Shown here piece after piece: positions 41,746 to 53,061 of a DNA stretch of 64,000 bases. Below the pieces are notes generated by a model. It did no database searches. It saw only the letters and a program-made list of their open reading frames with translations, and was not told the DNA's origin. Origin of the DNA: Schistocerca nitens (lineage: Eukaryota > Arthropoda > Insecta > Orthoptera > Acrididae); contig NC_064619.1 of assembly GCF_023898315.1 (NCBI RefSeq), positions 346,714,650 through 346,778,649 of the forward strand. The letters run 5' to 3'. A program made the translations under genes and the position numbers. The stretch's first letter is position 1. Every line of letters begins with the position of its first letter.

Positions 41746-42382
41746 TTTTAGCACAGGAAACACACACATACAGAAACAAAACAACACACAATAACTACAA
41801 AACCACACACGTATGAAATTCCGAAATCATATATTCTCCAATCTTTGTTTACTTTCGAGCCATAGCCTTCTAGACATGCCTGTACTTTGGTTCCGGGAAT
41901 CAGTGCCTTCTAGAATACACCTGAGTTAACGATCCGTAACTAACGACGGAAAAAAACGGAAGAACAATATAATGCATCACGTATTCAGGCGCACTTCAAA
42001 CTGACAGATCGACGTGGCCCCTGTGCAACATTACGTTCAACCTCAATTTTAGAATGAACCAAAAATGATAATGTCCATAAACTACACATTTTTTAAATCA
42101 GCATGAAATGCTCTTTCCTATAGACTAAGAATCTTTTTTCAGATTTTTGGTGATTATCACTAGCATGTTCCCTTAAATTTCGACATTCTGAAAAGTATTA
42201 CAGTTATGAAGTGTGACATAATCATAGTGAAGGAGACAGTGACCTATTGTTTCAGATTTTTCTGTATGATGACATGACTTCACACTAAGGATCATGTGTG
42301 CTTGTTTATTATAGTTTTATTACATTTTACATATTTTGAGAGTACCAATCTTTCCTCAATTTTTCCATATTTTGGACATACT

Positions 42383-42454
<72 letters not shown>

Positions 42455-42589
42455 ACGAAGGAATTATCCTAATGAGACGGAAATTGGTAGATGTAACGTA
42501 AATGTACAGAAAAACAAATGATAACAATTTCAGAAAAATTGGAGGACTTATTTAAGAGGAACAGCATCACAAATTGAGCAAGTCAATAA
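41746..42589. other. Flank of the Mutator-like element with a CA microsatellite
   Basis: (CA)n at 42386-42453, interrupted by one T. The matching Mutator terminal repeat was not identified. No gene is seen. Confidence 0.55.
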
Positions 42590-43125
42590 CCCATTGGTCC
42601 TGCTCATGTCCTCATGCAAGCAGTTATTCATCTTGGCAGTGATTGATAGACTTGTTGGAATATCATCGTCAAAATCGCGAGGTGGTCGGGGGCTCTGTCC
42701 GTGATGCTTAAAGCGTTCTCATGTGGTGAGAGATTCGTCGACCTCACTAACCAACGCTGGATTGGCAAACACTAAGACAAGCAGTAGAAACTCTCACCGT
42801 GTATGGACGAGCGTAATCTTCCTGAAATGTTAAGTCCACCATTGCTTGCCATGAAGGACAATAAAACGGGGCGTAGAATATCATTGGCGTAGCGCTGTGA
42901 AGTAAGAATGCCGGGAATAATAACCAAAGTGGTCCCGCTATGAAAAGAAATGGCATCCGAGACCATCACTCCTGGAAGCAGTGCCGTACGGCGGCCGACA
43001 GTCAGGCTGTTACCCGCTGTCCGGAGCGTCTTCAGACACTTCTCCGCTGGTCGTGCGGGCTCAATTCGAATCGGGAGTCATCACTGAAGACAATAATATT
43101 ACAGTCAGTGAGATTTCAGGCCAAA
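42590..43125 (-). pseudogene. Tc1-like transposase fragment
   Basis: Minus-strand reading in two frames gives MVSDAISFHSGTTLVIIPG, matching the Tc1 V-GAISFHSRTPLV block. It continues with SQRYANDILRPVLLSF and DLTFQEDYARPYTVRVSTACL, the second-aspartate motif that usually reads QQDNARPHTA; here DN is changed to DY. Flanks continue the family at nucleotide level. The 5' domain is missing. Confidence 0.85.
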
Positions 43126-43923
43126 GACGTATCTGAAGTTTTCCAATTTCTGACAGTTGAAAAGCAAAGAGTTCACTAAGTCCAGCAATCAAATTAACTA
43201 CGATGAAGTGGGGCGCTCAACACTTTTTAACTTGGTTGATTATAATGGGAGTGGAGGGTTTGGGTGAAACAAATGTTGCTAGGGAGGGGAATGGTGCAGA
43301 GGAAGCATGTTTTGTAACAAGTGTACACCTAACTGTGCTTCCTTTCCCTAGAAGAGATTGTTGACAGCACTGGAGATACACTTTCAGGTGCGCCATTATT
43401 CTATAGAAAGATTGTCAGAAATAACCAGTAACAGTTCTCTCGGTAACTCTAGTTTGCGGCTCAATAAAACACCTACAAAGACTAAATATCATTTACCTTT
43501 CGTCATTTTAAAAATTAAAGTGTTCAAAGAATATCACTTTTAATTCCAAAGTTTAATTAGGCACTAATGTGATAATGGTAGGGAGAGGTAGTTGGGGCGG
43601 TACTAGCTGATATCTGACTGTAGTCAGGGATAATGGTCTCAGCACTGCATTTGACCAACATATCGCGAAAAATGATTAGGTTTGTTTGTTTATTGCAACA
43701 GAGCTGGCTGTTATTATACCACATTTAAACGTGAGTTAATACTTCTAGAACAACAAAGCGGGTCAGCTGGTACAAAGGACTGTTTTTTAAATAAAAGAAC
43801 GCAAATATTACAAGCTTAATGGTGGGCTGAGAACGGCTGGTTACATTTACCACAAGCGGTATTCTAACTTTACACTGATGTAGCGTAAGTACCAGATCTA
43901 TCTTAAAAGCTGCTTCATAAGCA
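43126..43923. other. Intergenic, nothing recognised
   Basis: No frame or repeat of note. Confidence 0.5.
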
Positions 43924-43936
43924 TGTGAAGTTAATG

Positions 43937-44136
43937 GCTCTGAGCACTATGGGACTTAACATCTACGGTCATCAGTCCCCTAGAACTTAGAACTACTTAA
44001 ACCTAAGTAGCCTAAGGACAGCACACAACACCCAGCCATCACGAGGCAGAGAAAATCCCTGACCCCACCGGGAATCGAACCCGGGAACCCGGGCGTGGGA
44101 AGCGAGAACGCTACCGCACGACCACGAGATGCGGGT
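43937..44136 (-). repeat. tRNA-Gly-headed SINE with exact 13-bp TSD
   Basis: Same family as 13169. Perfect duplications TGTGAAGTTAATG lie at 43924-43936 and 44137-44149. The B box GGTTCGATTCC is intact. Confidence 0.95.
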
Positions 44137-44330
44137 TGTGAAGTTAATGAAGTTGAAAAATATGAAATCAGCAAGGTAAGTACGATAAACAGAACAAATA
44201 AGAAGCCGCGTACCATTTTTAGGCTGGAAACCGATTTTGTTATGAAAACGGACTCCAAATGAGCATTTACTTGCAAATGAATAATACGCAAGTCGCGTCA
44301 TGGTGTCTGGCATTGTGTGCGACTTTAATA

Positions 44331-45726
44331 CACACATCAATAATATTTTTGCATCACCTCGGTTCCGAGAGTTCCGGAACCAGTACAGAAAATTGGAATA
44401 GAGATCAACATAAACATCATTTCCTCCCTTTTTATAGCTCATGAAAGCCACACATTGCATGTTGTACCACAATACAGCGAGACCTTCAGAGGTGGTGGTC
44501 CAGATTGCTGCACACACCGGTACCTGTAATACCCAGTAGCACGTTCTCGTGCATTGATGCATGCCTATATTCGTCGTAGCATACTATCCACAAGTTCATC
44601 AAGCCACAGTTGGTCCAGATTGTCCCAGTCCTCAATGGTGATTCGGTGTTGATCCCTCAGAATGGTTGATGAATCAAGCCGTCCACAGACAGTCTTTTCA
44701 ATCTGTCCCAGGCATGTTACATAGGGTTCATGTTTCTGGCCGAGTGATGTCGTTATCGTGATGGAAGTCATTCACAGATGTGCACGATGGGGGCGCGAAT
44801 CAACGTCCATGAAGACGAATGCCTTGCCAATAAGCTGCCGATATGGTAGCACTATCGGTCGGAGGATGGCATTCACGGATCGTATAGCCATTACGCCGCC
44901 TTCCAAGACCACCAGCGGCTTACGTCGCCCCCACATAAAGTCTCCCCAAAACAGCAGGAACCCCCACCTTGCTGCATTCGCTGGACAGTGTGTCTAAGGC
45001 GTTGAGCCTTCCGGGTTTGCCTCCAAACACGTCTCCGGCGATTGTCTGGTTGAAGGCATATGCTCATCGGTGAAGAGAAAGTGTTACCAATCCTGAGCGG
45101 TCCACTCGGCATGTTGTTGGGCTCATCTGTACCGCTCTGCATGGTGTCGTGGTTGAAAAGATGGATCTCGCCATGGGCGTCGAGAGTGAAGTTGCGCATC
45201 ATGCGGCCTATTGCGCACAGTTTGAGTCATAACACGACGTCTTGTATCTGCACGAAAAGCATTATTCAACATGGTGGCGTTGCTGTCAGTCCGTAGGCCC
45301 TTCGGCGGCCTGAGTGAGACCTGTCGTCGACAGTTCCTGACTCTCTGTATCTCTTCCGTGTTCGAACAACATCGCTTTGGTTCACTTCGAGACGCCCTGG
45401 ACACTTCCCTTGTTGAGAGCCCTTCCTGGCACAAAGTAACAATGCGGACGCGATCGAACCGCGGTAGTGACCGTATAGGCATGGTTGAACTACAGACAAC
45501 ACTAGCCGTGTACCTCCTTCCTGGTGGAATAACTGGGACTGATCGGTGTCGGACCCCCTCCGTCTAATAGGCGCTGCTCTTGCTTGGTTGTTTACATCTT
45601 TGAGCCGGTTTAGTGTCATCTCTGAACTGTCAAAGGGACTGTATCTGTGATACAATATCCACAGTCAGCGTCTATCTTCAGGAGTTCTGGGAACTGGGGT
45701 GATTCAAAATTTTTTTGATATGTGTG
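44331..45726 (-). mobile_element. Tc1-like element with ~40-bp TIRs (1,396 bp)
   Basis: Left end CACACATCAATAATATTTTTGCATCACC and right end GGTGATTCAAAATTTTTTTGATATGTGTG form imperfect inverted repeats. They continue inward as GGTTCC.GAG.GTTCC. TA occurs on both sides (44329-44330 and 45727-45728). The length suits an undeleted Tc1-like element. Confidence 0.88.
44565..45655 (-). pseudogene. Tc1-like transposase pseudogene
   Basis: The N-terminal part (45482 downward) reads RFDRVRIVTLCQEGLSTREVSR, a helix-turn-helix, with VNQSDVVRTRKRYRESGTVDDR in a second frame. NATMLNNAFRADTRRRVMTQTVRNR (second DNA-binding half) and HSRRPWRDPS follow. ICLQPDNRRRRVWR and HTVQRMQQGGGS, catalytic-core blocks, sit in another frame (45202-44891). 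IEDWDNLDQLWLDELVDSMLRRI ends the protein near 44565. The order and content follow Tc1 transposase throughout. At least four frame changes make it inactive. Confidence 0.9.
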
Positions 45727-45728
45727 TA

Positions 45729-46447
45729 TCTCAACACCCTTCTCCCTTCCTCTCTATTTCTTGATGAATGTCATGCAGAGAGATGTCACACGGAATTGCG
45801 ACAAGTCTCCTCTTGGTACGTAATGTCTCTCTTTCCACAGGAACTCTGTTATATCTGTAACGATCTAGCTGTTTGGCTCTTCGCCATTTTGCATTTTACA
45901 GGTGACGATACAGACCAATTGTTAATGTTTAAGTGTTGTATTAATGAGTCTCAATGTACATTTTACCTTTATCACAACTAGTTTTATGTTACCGTTCCAT
46001 ATTACGTTCCTCGGAACACATATTCCGTGCTATTTTATGGCTGTGACTATTTCCAGTGAGTCGTCGTTAATGATGTAATACAACAGTGGAAACTATTTCT
46101 TGATGTCTTGACACATGTCCTCTTATCCTGCCTTCTCTTCAAGCTGGTGTTTTCCATATATTCCCTTCCTTCCAAGATCTCTGAACGATTTCTTCATCTC
46201 TTATCAGTCCACTTTATTTTCAGCATCATTCTGTAACACCACACATCAAACCTTTCATACTTTTCTTTTCTGGTTTTTCATACTTCCACTGATGTACTCC
46301 TTACGTGCATTTTAATGAACTCTACATGCGCAAAACCAAATCGATCGTCACTTAACAGATCGTTGATTTTCTACTCATTTCTTCTGTATAATATTCCTAT
46401 CAGCAACAGGGACATATGAACAGTTCTGCAATTGTTTTCGCATTTAC
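45729..46447 (-). pseudogene. Mostly unrecognised; short RTE LINE scrap at about 46111-46300
   Basis: Within it the minus strand of 46200-46290 reads FDVWCYRMMLKIKWTDK, matching the FEMWCYRRMLKI-W tail motif of the RTE LINE at 16497. The rest shows nothing. Confidence 0.6.
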
Positions 46448-46451
46448 AAAC

Positions 46452-47004
46452 TGTAAGTAGGCTGTTTAGGTTTTCTTATTGATAACGCCACCTCTGTATG
46501 AAAATCACTGGATGTGCTGTGTGCAGCCTGTGGCTGCTTTGCATTGTTGTAATACTCAACCATTGTAGTGTTAGGCAGCTGGCTGTGAACAGCGCGTAGC
46601 GTTGCGCAGTTGGAGGTGAGCCGCCAGCAGTGGTGGATGTGGGGAGAGAGATGGCGGAGTTTTGAAATTTGTCATGAACTGCTATATTTATATATGATGA
46701 TATCAAGGTAAATACATTGTTTGTTCTCTATTAATATCTTTCATTTGCTAACTACCCCTATCAGTAGTTAGTGCCTTCCATAGTTTGAATCTTTTATTTA
46801 GCTGGCAGTTGTGGCGCTGGCTGTATTGCAGTAGTGGGAGTAACCAAGATTTTTGTGAGGTAAGTGATTTGTGAAAAGTACAGGTTAATGTTAGTCAGGG
46901 CCATTCTCTTGTAGAGATTATTTAAAGTCAGATTGCGTTGCGCTAAAAATATTGTGTGTCAGTTTAAGCACAGTCTTGTATAATTGTTGAAAGGGGAAGT
47001 TTCA
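46452..47004 (+). repeat. 5' LTR of element B
   Basis: 553 bp, TG...CA; nearly identical to 57244-57796. TATATTTATATATGATG at 46682-46698 could supply a TATA-like promoter. No clear tRNA-complementary TGG primer site follows at once: the next bases are TATGTCGACCC, and the nearest TGG is at about 47034. Confidence 0.95.
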
Positions 47005-47303
47005 TATGTCGACCCTTAGCCTAGGATACCTCACTGGAATCTTCTGATTTTTTCTTGTAGTTTGTGTAATTAGTGTAGATTTTGTTTATTGCTAGCGCGT
47101 AATTGTAGAGAGAATCTCCTTTGTAGTTGCAGTCTTTCATTGTTGTACAGTAAAACAGGTATGGCACGCATGTAGATTTGCACCAAGTATTTCGCAGCTG
47201 CAATTAACTAGATATTATTTTCAGTGCTATGTTAATGTGTTCCCCTATTTTTGCTCTTCAAATTGTGTTTTTCTGTGTTGTCGTGTGAAATACTGTGACA
47301 ATA

Positions 47304-49502
47304 ATGGCGTGTGAAAAACGTAACACTAGGCTCCAAAGTAAACTGAGAAATAATAGTGACGACGAGCGTAGCTTATCAGCACCGCTGTGTAATGAATTAA
47401 CTAATGTTCAAAGTAGTAATTTGGTAATTGTGCATAGGGAAATGGAGCGGGCGGCAAACAATGGCGTGGACAGTGAAACAATTAGTGAAGAGGGAAGCAT
47501 TATCGATCGATCGGTCGGCAACAGCTCGCCTCAGGAATCGGGAATGACAGAACACAATATTGCAAATACTGTAGACTCCGGTTTTGGGTTCTCACCGTTT
47601 TCTCAAATGAGTCAAGACACATTTTCCACTTGTCAAAATGTGAATGTTGCCGGTGCAAATTCACTGCAAAAAAGCATAGAGAAACAGATTCCAGACACTA
47701 ATACATTATTATTGCAATTAATGCAACAAATGGGACAAAATCTTCAAAAGTTAGACACAGTGGAACAAAATCTTAAAAAGTTAGACACAATGGAACAACA
47801 CCAGAGACAAACACAGCAACAGTTAGACACAATGGAACAACACCAGAGACAAACACAGCAACAGTTAGACACAATGGAACAAAATCAGAGACAAACACAG
47901 CAAAAGCTTCAAAAGTTAGACTCATTGGAGCAAACTCTTGAACAAACACGTGAGGATTTAACTACTGAGTTACATCACATTGAATCGAAATGTCAAAAAG
48001 TCTGTAATGACGTAAAAACACTAATTTGTGAGCATTTCCAACCTATTTTTTCGCGTCATGAAAATGCATTACAAAATCACGAAGCAGCCATAAAAGAACT
48101 GCAAACTATTGTTCATGAAAATCACGACACCCTGCAAGCTAAAATTGACTCAGTTGCATCTACCGATTCGGTTACGCAATTTGCAAAAACTCAAGAAAAC
48201 TTAAAGGACACAGTAGATACGATTTCAACACAAATGGACACTCTGAAACTTGGTTCAGAAAAACACACTGAGGAAATAAGTACACTATCAGAGAAAGTAG
48301 TTGAACTTTCGGATCAGCTAAATAATTTATCTACGAAGGTAGATGATAATCTGAATGACACAGAAGAGTGCGAACAAATTAGGAAATTCAAACAAAATCA
48401 GAATCAAATTAATACGCAACACCAAAGAGAAATCCGAGAAGTACAAGATCAGCTGACACAGGTAATACAAGAATTACGTGTTTCAGAGGACACTCGCGCC
48501 CCAATACAGGAAGAGGGACATAGAAATACGGAACAGCCACAAAATAATAACACAGCGCATTTCGGAAATTATGAAAGAAATTGGCAAGGTGCACCGAATT
48601 TTGAAGTGGAACCGCCGAAACGACGTAACAATGACCGATATGCGACTCGCCGACATGATGACTTTGACTATAAGCTGTTCATTACTACACGTAAATTCAA
48701 AACATTTAAGAATTCTGCCAACGACATTCATCCACAAGCGTGGCTGCATCAATTCTCTCATTGTTTTCCCCCCAACTGGTCATTGGAGCACAGGTTAGAA
48801 TTTATGTGTGGCTACTTGGAGAATGAACCAGCTGTAAGAATGCGATCGGTCATTCACGATTGTCACAGTGAAGGAGATTTTTATCATGCCTTCCTCTCAG
48901 CATATTGGTCTCAAGCCACACAAGACCGAGTAAAACATAGCATCATAATGATGAAACGTTTCGAACAATCTGAATTTTCCAGTATTATGAAATATTTTGA
49001 AGACATGTTGCATAAGAATCAGTATCTTTCAAACCCATACAGCCCCTCAGAACTCATCCGAATTTGCTTAATCAAATTACCTGAACATTTACGGCATAGT
49101 ATTTTAGCAGGACGTTGCAAAGACGACATTGAAGCTTTTCAGGGACTGTTACAAAAACTGGAAATTGACACTGACAATCGCGGAACGCGAGAACAGGAGC
49201 ACAACAATTACAGGTCACATCTGTCACAATTCCGCGATGACAGAAATAATACACGACAAGGCTATTCTTATAACGTAAATCGTGACCGAAACAGACACCA
49301 CCCGTATGACAACCGTTGGCAGAGTAGTAATAATTACAGGGAAAGATCACCTCTCCGCGGTAATGACTATTACAGAGACAATCAGAGAAACAGACAATAT
49401 GAGAACCAAAATAATTATTATTACGGGAGACAGAATAACTTAAGACGCAACGGTCCAGCGCGCAGTTACGATTCAGGGAGAAATTCTCCACCACTTAACT
49501 GA
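47304..49502 (+). CDS. Gag of element B, with coiled coil
   Basis: A 732-residue frame; the first ATG is at 47304 after an in-frame GTG. Residues ~1-130 are acidic and S/N-rich. Residues ~133-396 are a long coiled coil, Q-rich at first (...LDTMEQHQRQTQQQ). It includes three 42-bp tandem units at 47781-47906, the first two identical. Residues ~450-630 look like a capsid domain (WLHQFSHCFPPNWS, RLEFMCGYLENEPA, FYHAFLSAYWSQ, IRICLIKLPEHLRHSIL). The tail is basic and rich in R, N and Y with no CCHC knuckle. The long coiled coil before capsid is unusual for Ty3/Gypsy. The frame ends at TGA 49500-49502, after which coding-like basic sequence continues in the same frame. Confidence 0.9.
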   Translation: MACEKRNTRLQSKLRNNSDDERSLSAPLCNELTNVQSSNLVIVHREMERAANNGVDSETISEEGSIIDRSVGNSSPQESGMTEHNIANTVDSGFGFSPFSQMSQDTFSTCQNVNVAGANSLQKSIEKQIPDTNTLLLQLMQQMGQNLQKLDTVEQNLKKLDTMEQHQRQTQQQLDTMEQHQRQTQQQLDTMEQNQRQTQQKLQKLDSLEQTLEQTREDLTTELHHIESKCQKVCNDVKTLICEHFQPIFSRHENALQNHEAAIKELQTIVHENHDTLQAKIDSVASTDSVTQFAKTQENLKDTVDTISTQMDTLKLGSEKHTEEISTLSEKVVELSDQLNNLSTKVDDNLNDTEECEQIRKFKQNQNQINTQHQREIREVQDQLTQVIQELRVSEDTRAPIQEEGHRNTEQPQNNNTAHFGNYERNWQGAPNFEVEPPKRRNNDRYATRRHDDFDYKLFITTRKFKTFKNSANDIHPQAWLHQFSHCFPPNWSLEHRLEFMCGYLENEPAVRMRSVIHDCHSEGDFYHAFLSAYWSQATQDRVKHSIIMMKRFEQSEFSSIMKYFEDMLHKNQYLSNPYSPSELIRICLIKLPEHLRHSILAGRCKDDIEAFQGLLQKLEIDTDNRGTREQEHNNYRSHLSQFRDDRNNTRQGYSYNVNRDRNRHHPYDNRWQSSNNYRERSPLRGNDYYRDNQRNRQYENQNNYYYGRQNNLRRNGPARSYDSGRNSPPLN
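47781..47906 (+). repeat. 42-bp (14-residue) tandem repeat in gag
   Basis: Three units start at 47781, 47823 and 47865. Units 1 and 2 look identical and unit 3 differs at a few sites. Each encodes 14 residues, two heptads, so length changes keep both frame and coiled-coil register. Confidence 0.95.
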
Positions 49503-50813
49503 CAAGAAAGAAACTACAGGAACTACCAACATGACGACAGAAGATGTGATCGTAACGACAGACCTGAATTGCATCAGAACTGGCGGGATTTAAACAGGGC
49601 AGGGCCCTCTCGTCACGGTGAATTTGTAGAAGTTAGGTCTCCAAATCCCAATAACGACGCGCGCCAACAAAGAGACAATAGGCAATGACTCATACCGCAG
49701 GCTGCCACAAGATGTACGTATGAAACTAACGACACAGCTGCCGTAGCTAGTAATTACGTAAAAATGGAAGACATTAGGGACATCTTACTCCAAGAACACG
49801 ACGTAAAACATAACAACATTGCATATCCTGTGATTCACATTACAGTAAATGACGTAAAATTTACGGCAGTACTTGACTCTGGCAGTCCCATTTCAGTAAC
49901 TAGTGAAACAGCCTTTAGCAAATGGAACAAATCGAACGATTGCCCCACACTTCCGTTACGTAAGATTAAATTACAAGGTGCAATCTTTGGAAAAAGTGTA
50001 GATGTACGCCAACAAACCAACTTAGAATTCTTTTGTCAAAGCCACAGTTTCTCTATGAACTTTCTTATTGTTCCATTATTGTCGACGGAAATTATACTGG
50101 GAGTAGACTTTTTGAATGAATACAAAGCAATCTTAAGCTTTCACGATGCTGAAATAAGTTTAGAAAAAGAAGGTAAGTCAGTAGCTTTGAAATTTGAAGA
50201 TTGGCTCTCAAACCATGACGAAGAAATTAATCGGCTTTACCTCCTGTTAGACAACAGTTCGGAATTTTCGACGGAACTTGACACTAACAATCACTCTGCA
50301 AGTACTGACAGGGGTGATATCGACGGCGCATTTGATACTAATGAGTTAATTCAGAATAAAATTCAAACAATTGAGAATTGTAATGACAATGATAGGCAAG
50401 ACCTTTTTGAGATTTTACAAGCACATTCCACAGTTTTTACTCACAAAACAGGAACAATCAAGGGATTTCAATACCAATTTCGTGTTCGTGAGCATACTAA
50501 ATTTTGTGTTAGACCATACGTAATTCCGGCGCATTATAGGGACCGTGTTAGAACAGAAATACAATCTATGCTTGACGAGGGCATTATTGAGCCTGCAGTA
50601 AGCTCATACAACAATCAATTACATGTTGTTGAGAAGAAAAATCGATCAATCAGGCTTGTCTTAGATTCGAGACAAATCAATACTATCATTATTCCTGAAA
50701 CAGACAGGCCGCAAACGTTGGAAGAACTTCTTCAGAATTTTAATGGTGTAAACGTGTTGTCTTCCATTGATCTCAGATCCAGCTTTTATCAGATCGAACT
50801 TCATCCAGAATGA
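49503..50813 (+). pseudogene. Pol of element B, part 1: gag tail, protease, start of RT
   Basis: It is in the same frame as gag. 49503-49685 continues the basic Gag tail up to a second TGA (49686-49688). From the Met at 49764, an aspartic protease shows TAVLDSGSPISVTS (catalytic Asp near 49875) and IILGVDFLNEY. RT begins around 50470 with ...VRPYVIPAHYRDRV and continues with IRLVLDSRQINT and LSSIDLRSSFYQIELHPE, the first catalytic Asp. A third TGA at 50811-50813 interrupts RT. All three are TGA, compatible with CGA-to-TGA changes at CpG. Confidence 0.9.
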
Positions 50814-51920
50814 AGAAAATACACAGCTTTCCTTTGTTTCGGCGTTTGTTATCAGTTTCGGAAACTTCCTTTTGGTTTGAACATTTCTTCAGCAGCATTC
50901 ATTCGCGGGCTAAATTCCATATTACCTGAGTTCTTAAAACGTCACATCACCTTATATGTGGACGATATTCTAATAGCAGAAGCTTCATGGGAACAACATA
51001 ATCGCATCCTCAACAGTTTGTTACGTATTTTTGCAGAATCTGGAATTACAGTTAGCTTGGAAAAGTCTGAATTCGGTAGGTCAAAGGTGAGGTTTTTGGG
51101 ACATATTATTTCTTCTGAAGGCATTCAGCCGGATCCTGAAAAGTTAGAAGCAATCAGAGCCATTCCAGTTCCATCCACAAAAAGACAAGTCCGCAGTTTT
51201 CTAGGTCTCGTAAATTTTTACCATCGTTTTCTGAATATGCAAATTCTTGTTACACCAAAACTTTGTTCTCTCACTGGAAAAAATACTATTTGGAACTGGG
51301 ACGAAGAAGCACAGTTGGAATTCAATTCTTTGAAAGAATCGCTACTTAACGCGCCAATACTAGCTCATCCAGATCTGTCACAAGATTTCTGCCTTAGCAC
51401 GGATTCTTCTAAAGTCGGTCTTGGTGCCCATTTATTTCAAGAAGCCATAGAAAATGACATTACTGTTCAGAAAACCATTGCTTTTGCAAGCCGAGTGCTA
51501 ACAAAATCTGAAAAAAATTATTCCGTTACTGAATTAGAAGCTTTAGCTATCGTTTGGGCATTTAACAAATTCCGTTTCTTTCTTTCTGGTAAGCACGTAA
51601 AAGTATACAGTGATCATCGTGCATTACAATTTCTTATGTCTTCAAAATTAAATCATGACAGGTTAAAACGTTGGGCATTGTTTCTGCAAGAATTCCGCTT
51701 CACAATAGTCTACATTCCCGGCAAGGAGAACATTGTTGCGGACGCGCTGTCACGCGCACCGGCTGGGCTTGAGAAAAGTAACACAGAAGGCAACATTGAG
51801 AAAAATTTCAGTATTCTTTACATTCAGAAAGTCGCCTTTGAAAACTTCATCACCACATCTTTAAAGGACATTGCTCATGAACAAGATAAAGATCCGATTT
51901 GGATAAGACATCAAAAGTAA
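50814..51920 (+). pseudogene. Pol of element B, part 2: rest of RT and RNase H
   Basis: Continues in the same frame after the TGA. The RT palm shows FRKLPFGLN and YVDDILIAE (catalytic DD near 50961). ...VRFLGHIISSEGIQPDPEKL and the connection follow. RNase H shows LSTDSSKVGLGAH, VTELEALAIVWAF, VYSDHRALQFL and NIVADALSR. The internal Met at 50877 is not a real start. A single-base change near 51900-51907 shifts the frame before integrase. Confidence 0.9.
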
Positions 51921-53061
51921 ATGGCATGAAAAGACACACACTCAGATTCGGCATTATTACCTGGTTAGAAACAACATACTCTTCAAACGCTGCACTGTTG
52001 ATGACAAGCTATGGGTACTTTGCATTCCAGACGATTTTGTTAATAAGCTCATTTGGTACATTCATTTCAGCTACGCACATTTTGGCCCGCGAAAATGTTA
52101 TCATATTCTTCGAACGACTTGTTATTTTAACAATATGGAAAAGAGAATTCGAAGAGTCTTGTCTATTTGTAAACTTTGTCAAAAGGCGAAACCATCTACT
52201 ATCTCACATCGTGCACCGCTGTTTCCTATCATTCCTTCTAAATTAAAAGAATTTGCTGCTGTTGATCTCTTGGGACCGCTTGTCAGAACATCGAATGGAT
52301 TTTCGTACGTTCTAGTCGCTGTTGAACTTACTTCAAAATTTGTTTCTTTCACACCGTTACGTAAAGCCACTGGACGGTCTGTATCCAACGCCTTTGTTAA
52401 AAATTTCTTACGTGAAGTTGGACACGTTAGTAAAGTCATTTCAGATAACGGACCGCAATTCAGATCTGCTGTTTGGTCACGCATGCTTCGCAACCATAAA
52501 ATCAAACCTGTTTTTATTTCATTGTACTCACCACATTGTAACCCCTCCGAACGGATTATGAAAGAAATCAATAAGCTTTGCAGACTTTATTGTCACAGAA
52601 AGCATCAGCATTGTGACAGATATTTACACTTATTTCAAAACGTGCTGAATGAAATGCCTCATGATTCCACTGCTTTACCACCTACTCTTGTACTGAAGAA
52701 TGAAGAACCACCGAACAGAATCAGAGAGCTTGTACCTTTCCCGAATACACGTAAACTTCGACACAAAGACATAATTGATTTGGCTCTTAAAAATATAAAA
52801 TCTGCAGCAGACAAAAGGAGAAAACTACACGGTAAAGCAAATGTAAAGAAATTATATATCGGTCAGAAAGTTCTCATTAAAGCTCATTCATTGTCACATA
52901 AGAAGAAACACTTGAGTCACAAATTCTTTCTAGTTTACAATGGACCTTACAGAATCCGACGTATACCACATGATAATTGCGTTGAAGTTGAAACTCTGCG
53001 TACTAGGAAGAGTAAAGGTTTACACCACATTTCACATGTAAAACCATTTATTGAGAGATAA
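51908..53061 (+). pseudogene. Pol of element B, part 3: integrase
   Basis: In the new frame the zinc-binding domain reads FSYAHFGPRKCYH...CKLCQ. The core has FAAVDLLGPLVR, VISDNGPQFRS and NPSERIMKEIN, which carry D, D and E. The C-terminal domain ends HHISHVKPFIER at 53061. The part after 52135 is open for 308 codons. Its 4-bp duplication fits the AAAC flanks. Confidence 0.9.

Noticed and set aside
42327..42527. Frames with repeated Cys-Val or Thr-His
   Set aside because: They are translations of the CA microsatellite at 42386-42453.
47005..47040. Primer-binding site of element B directly after the 5' LTR
   Set aside because: TATGTCGACCCTTAGCC has no leading TGG. Priming may use another tRNA region, but I cannot support a site.
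51899..52246. 115-codon plus-strand frame between RNase H and integrase of element B
   Set aside because: The integrase zinc domain is encoded in the other frame of the same stretch; this frame arises from the frameshift.
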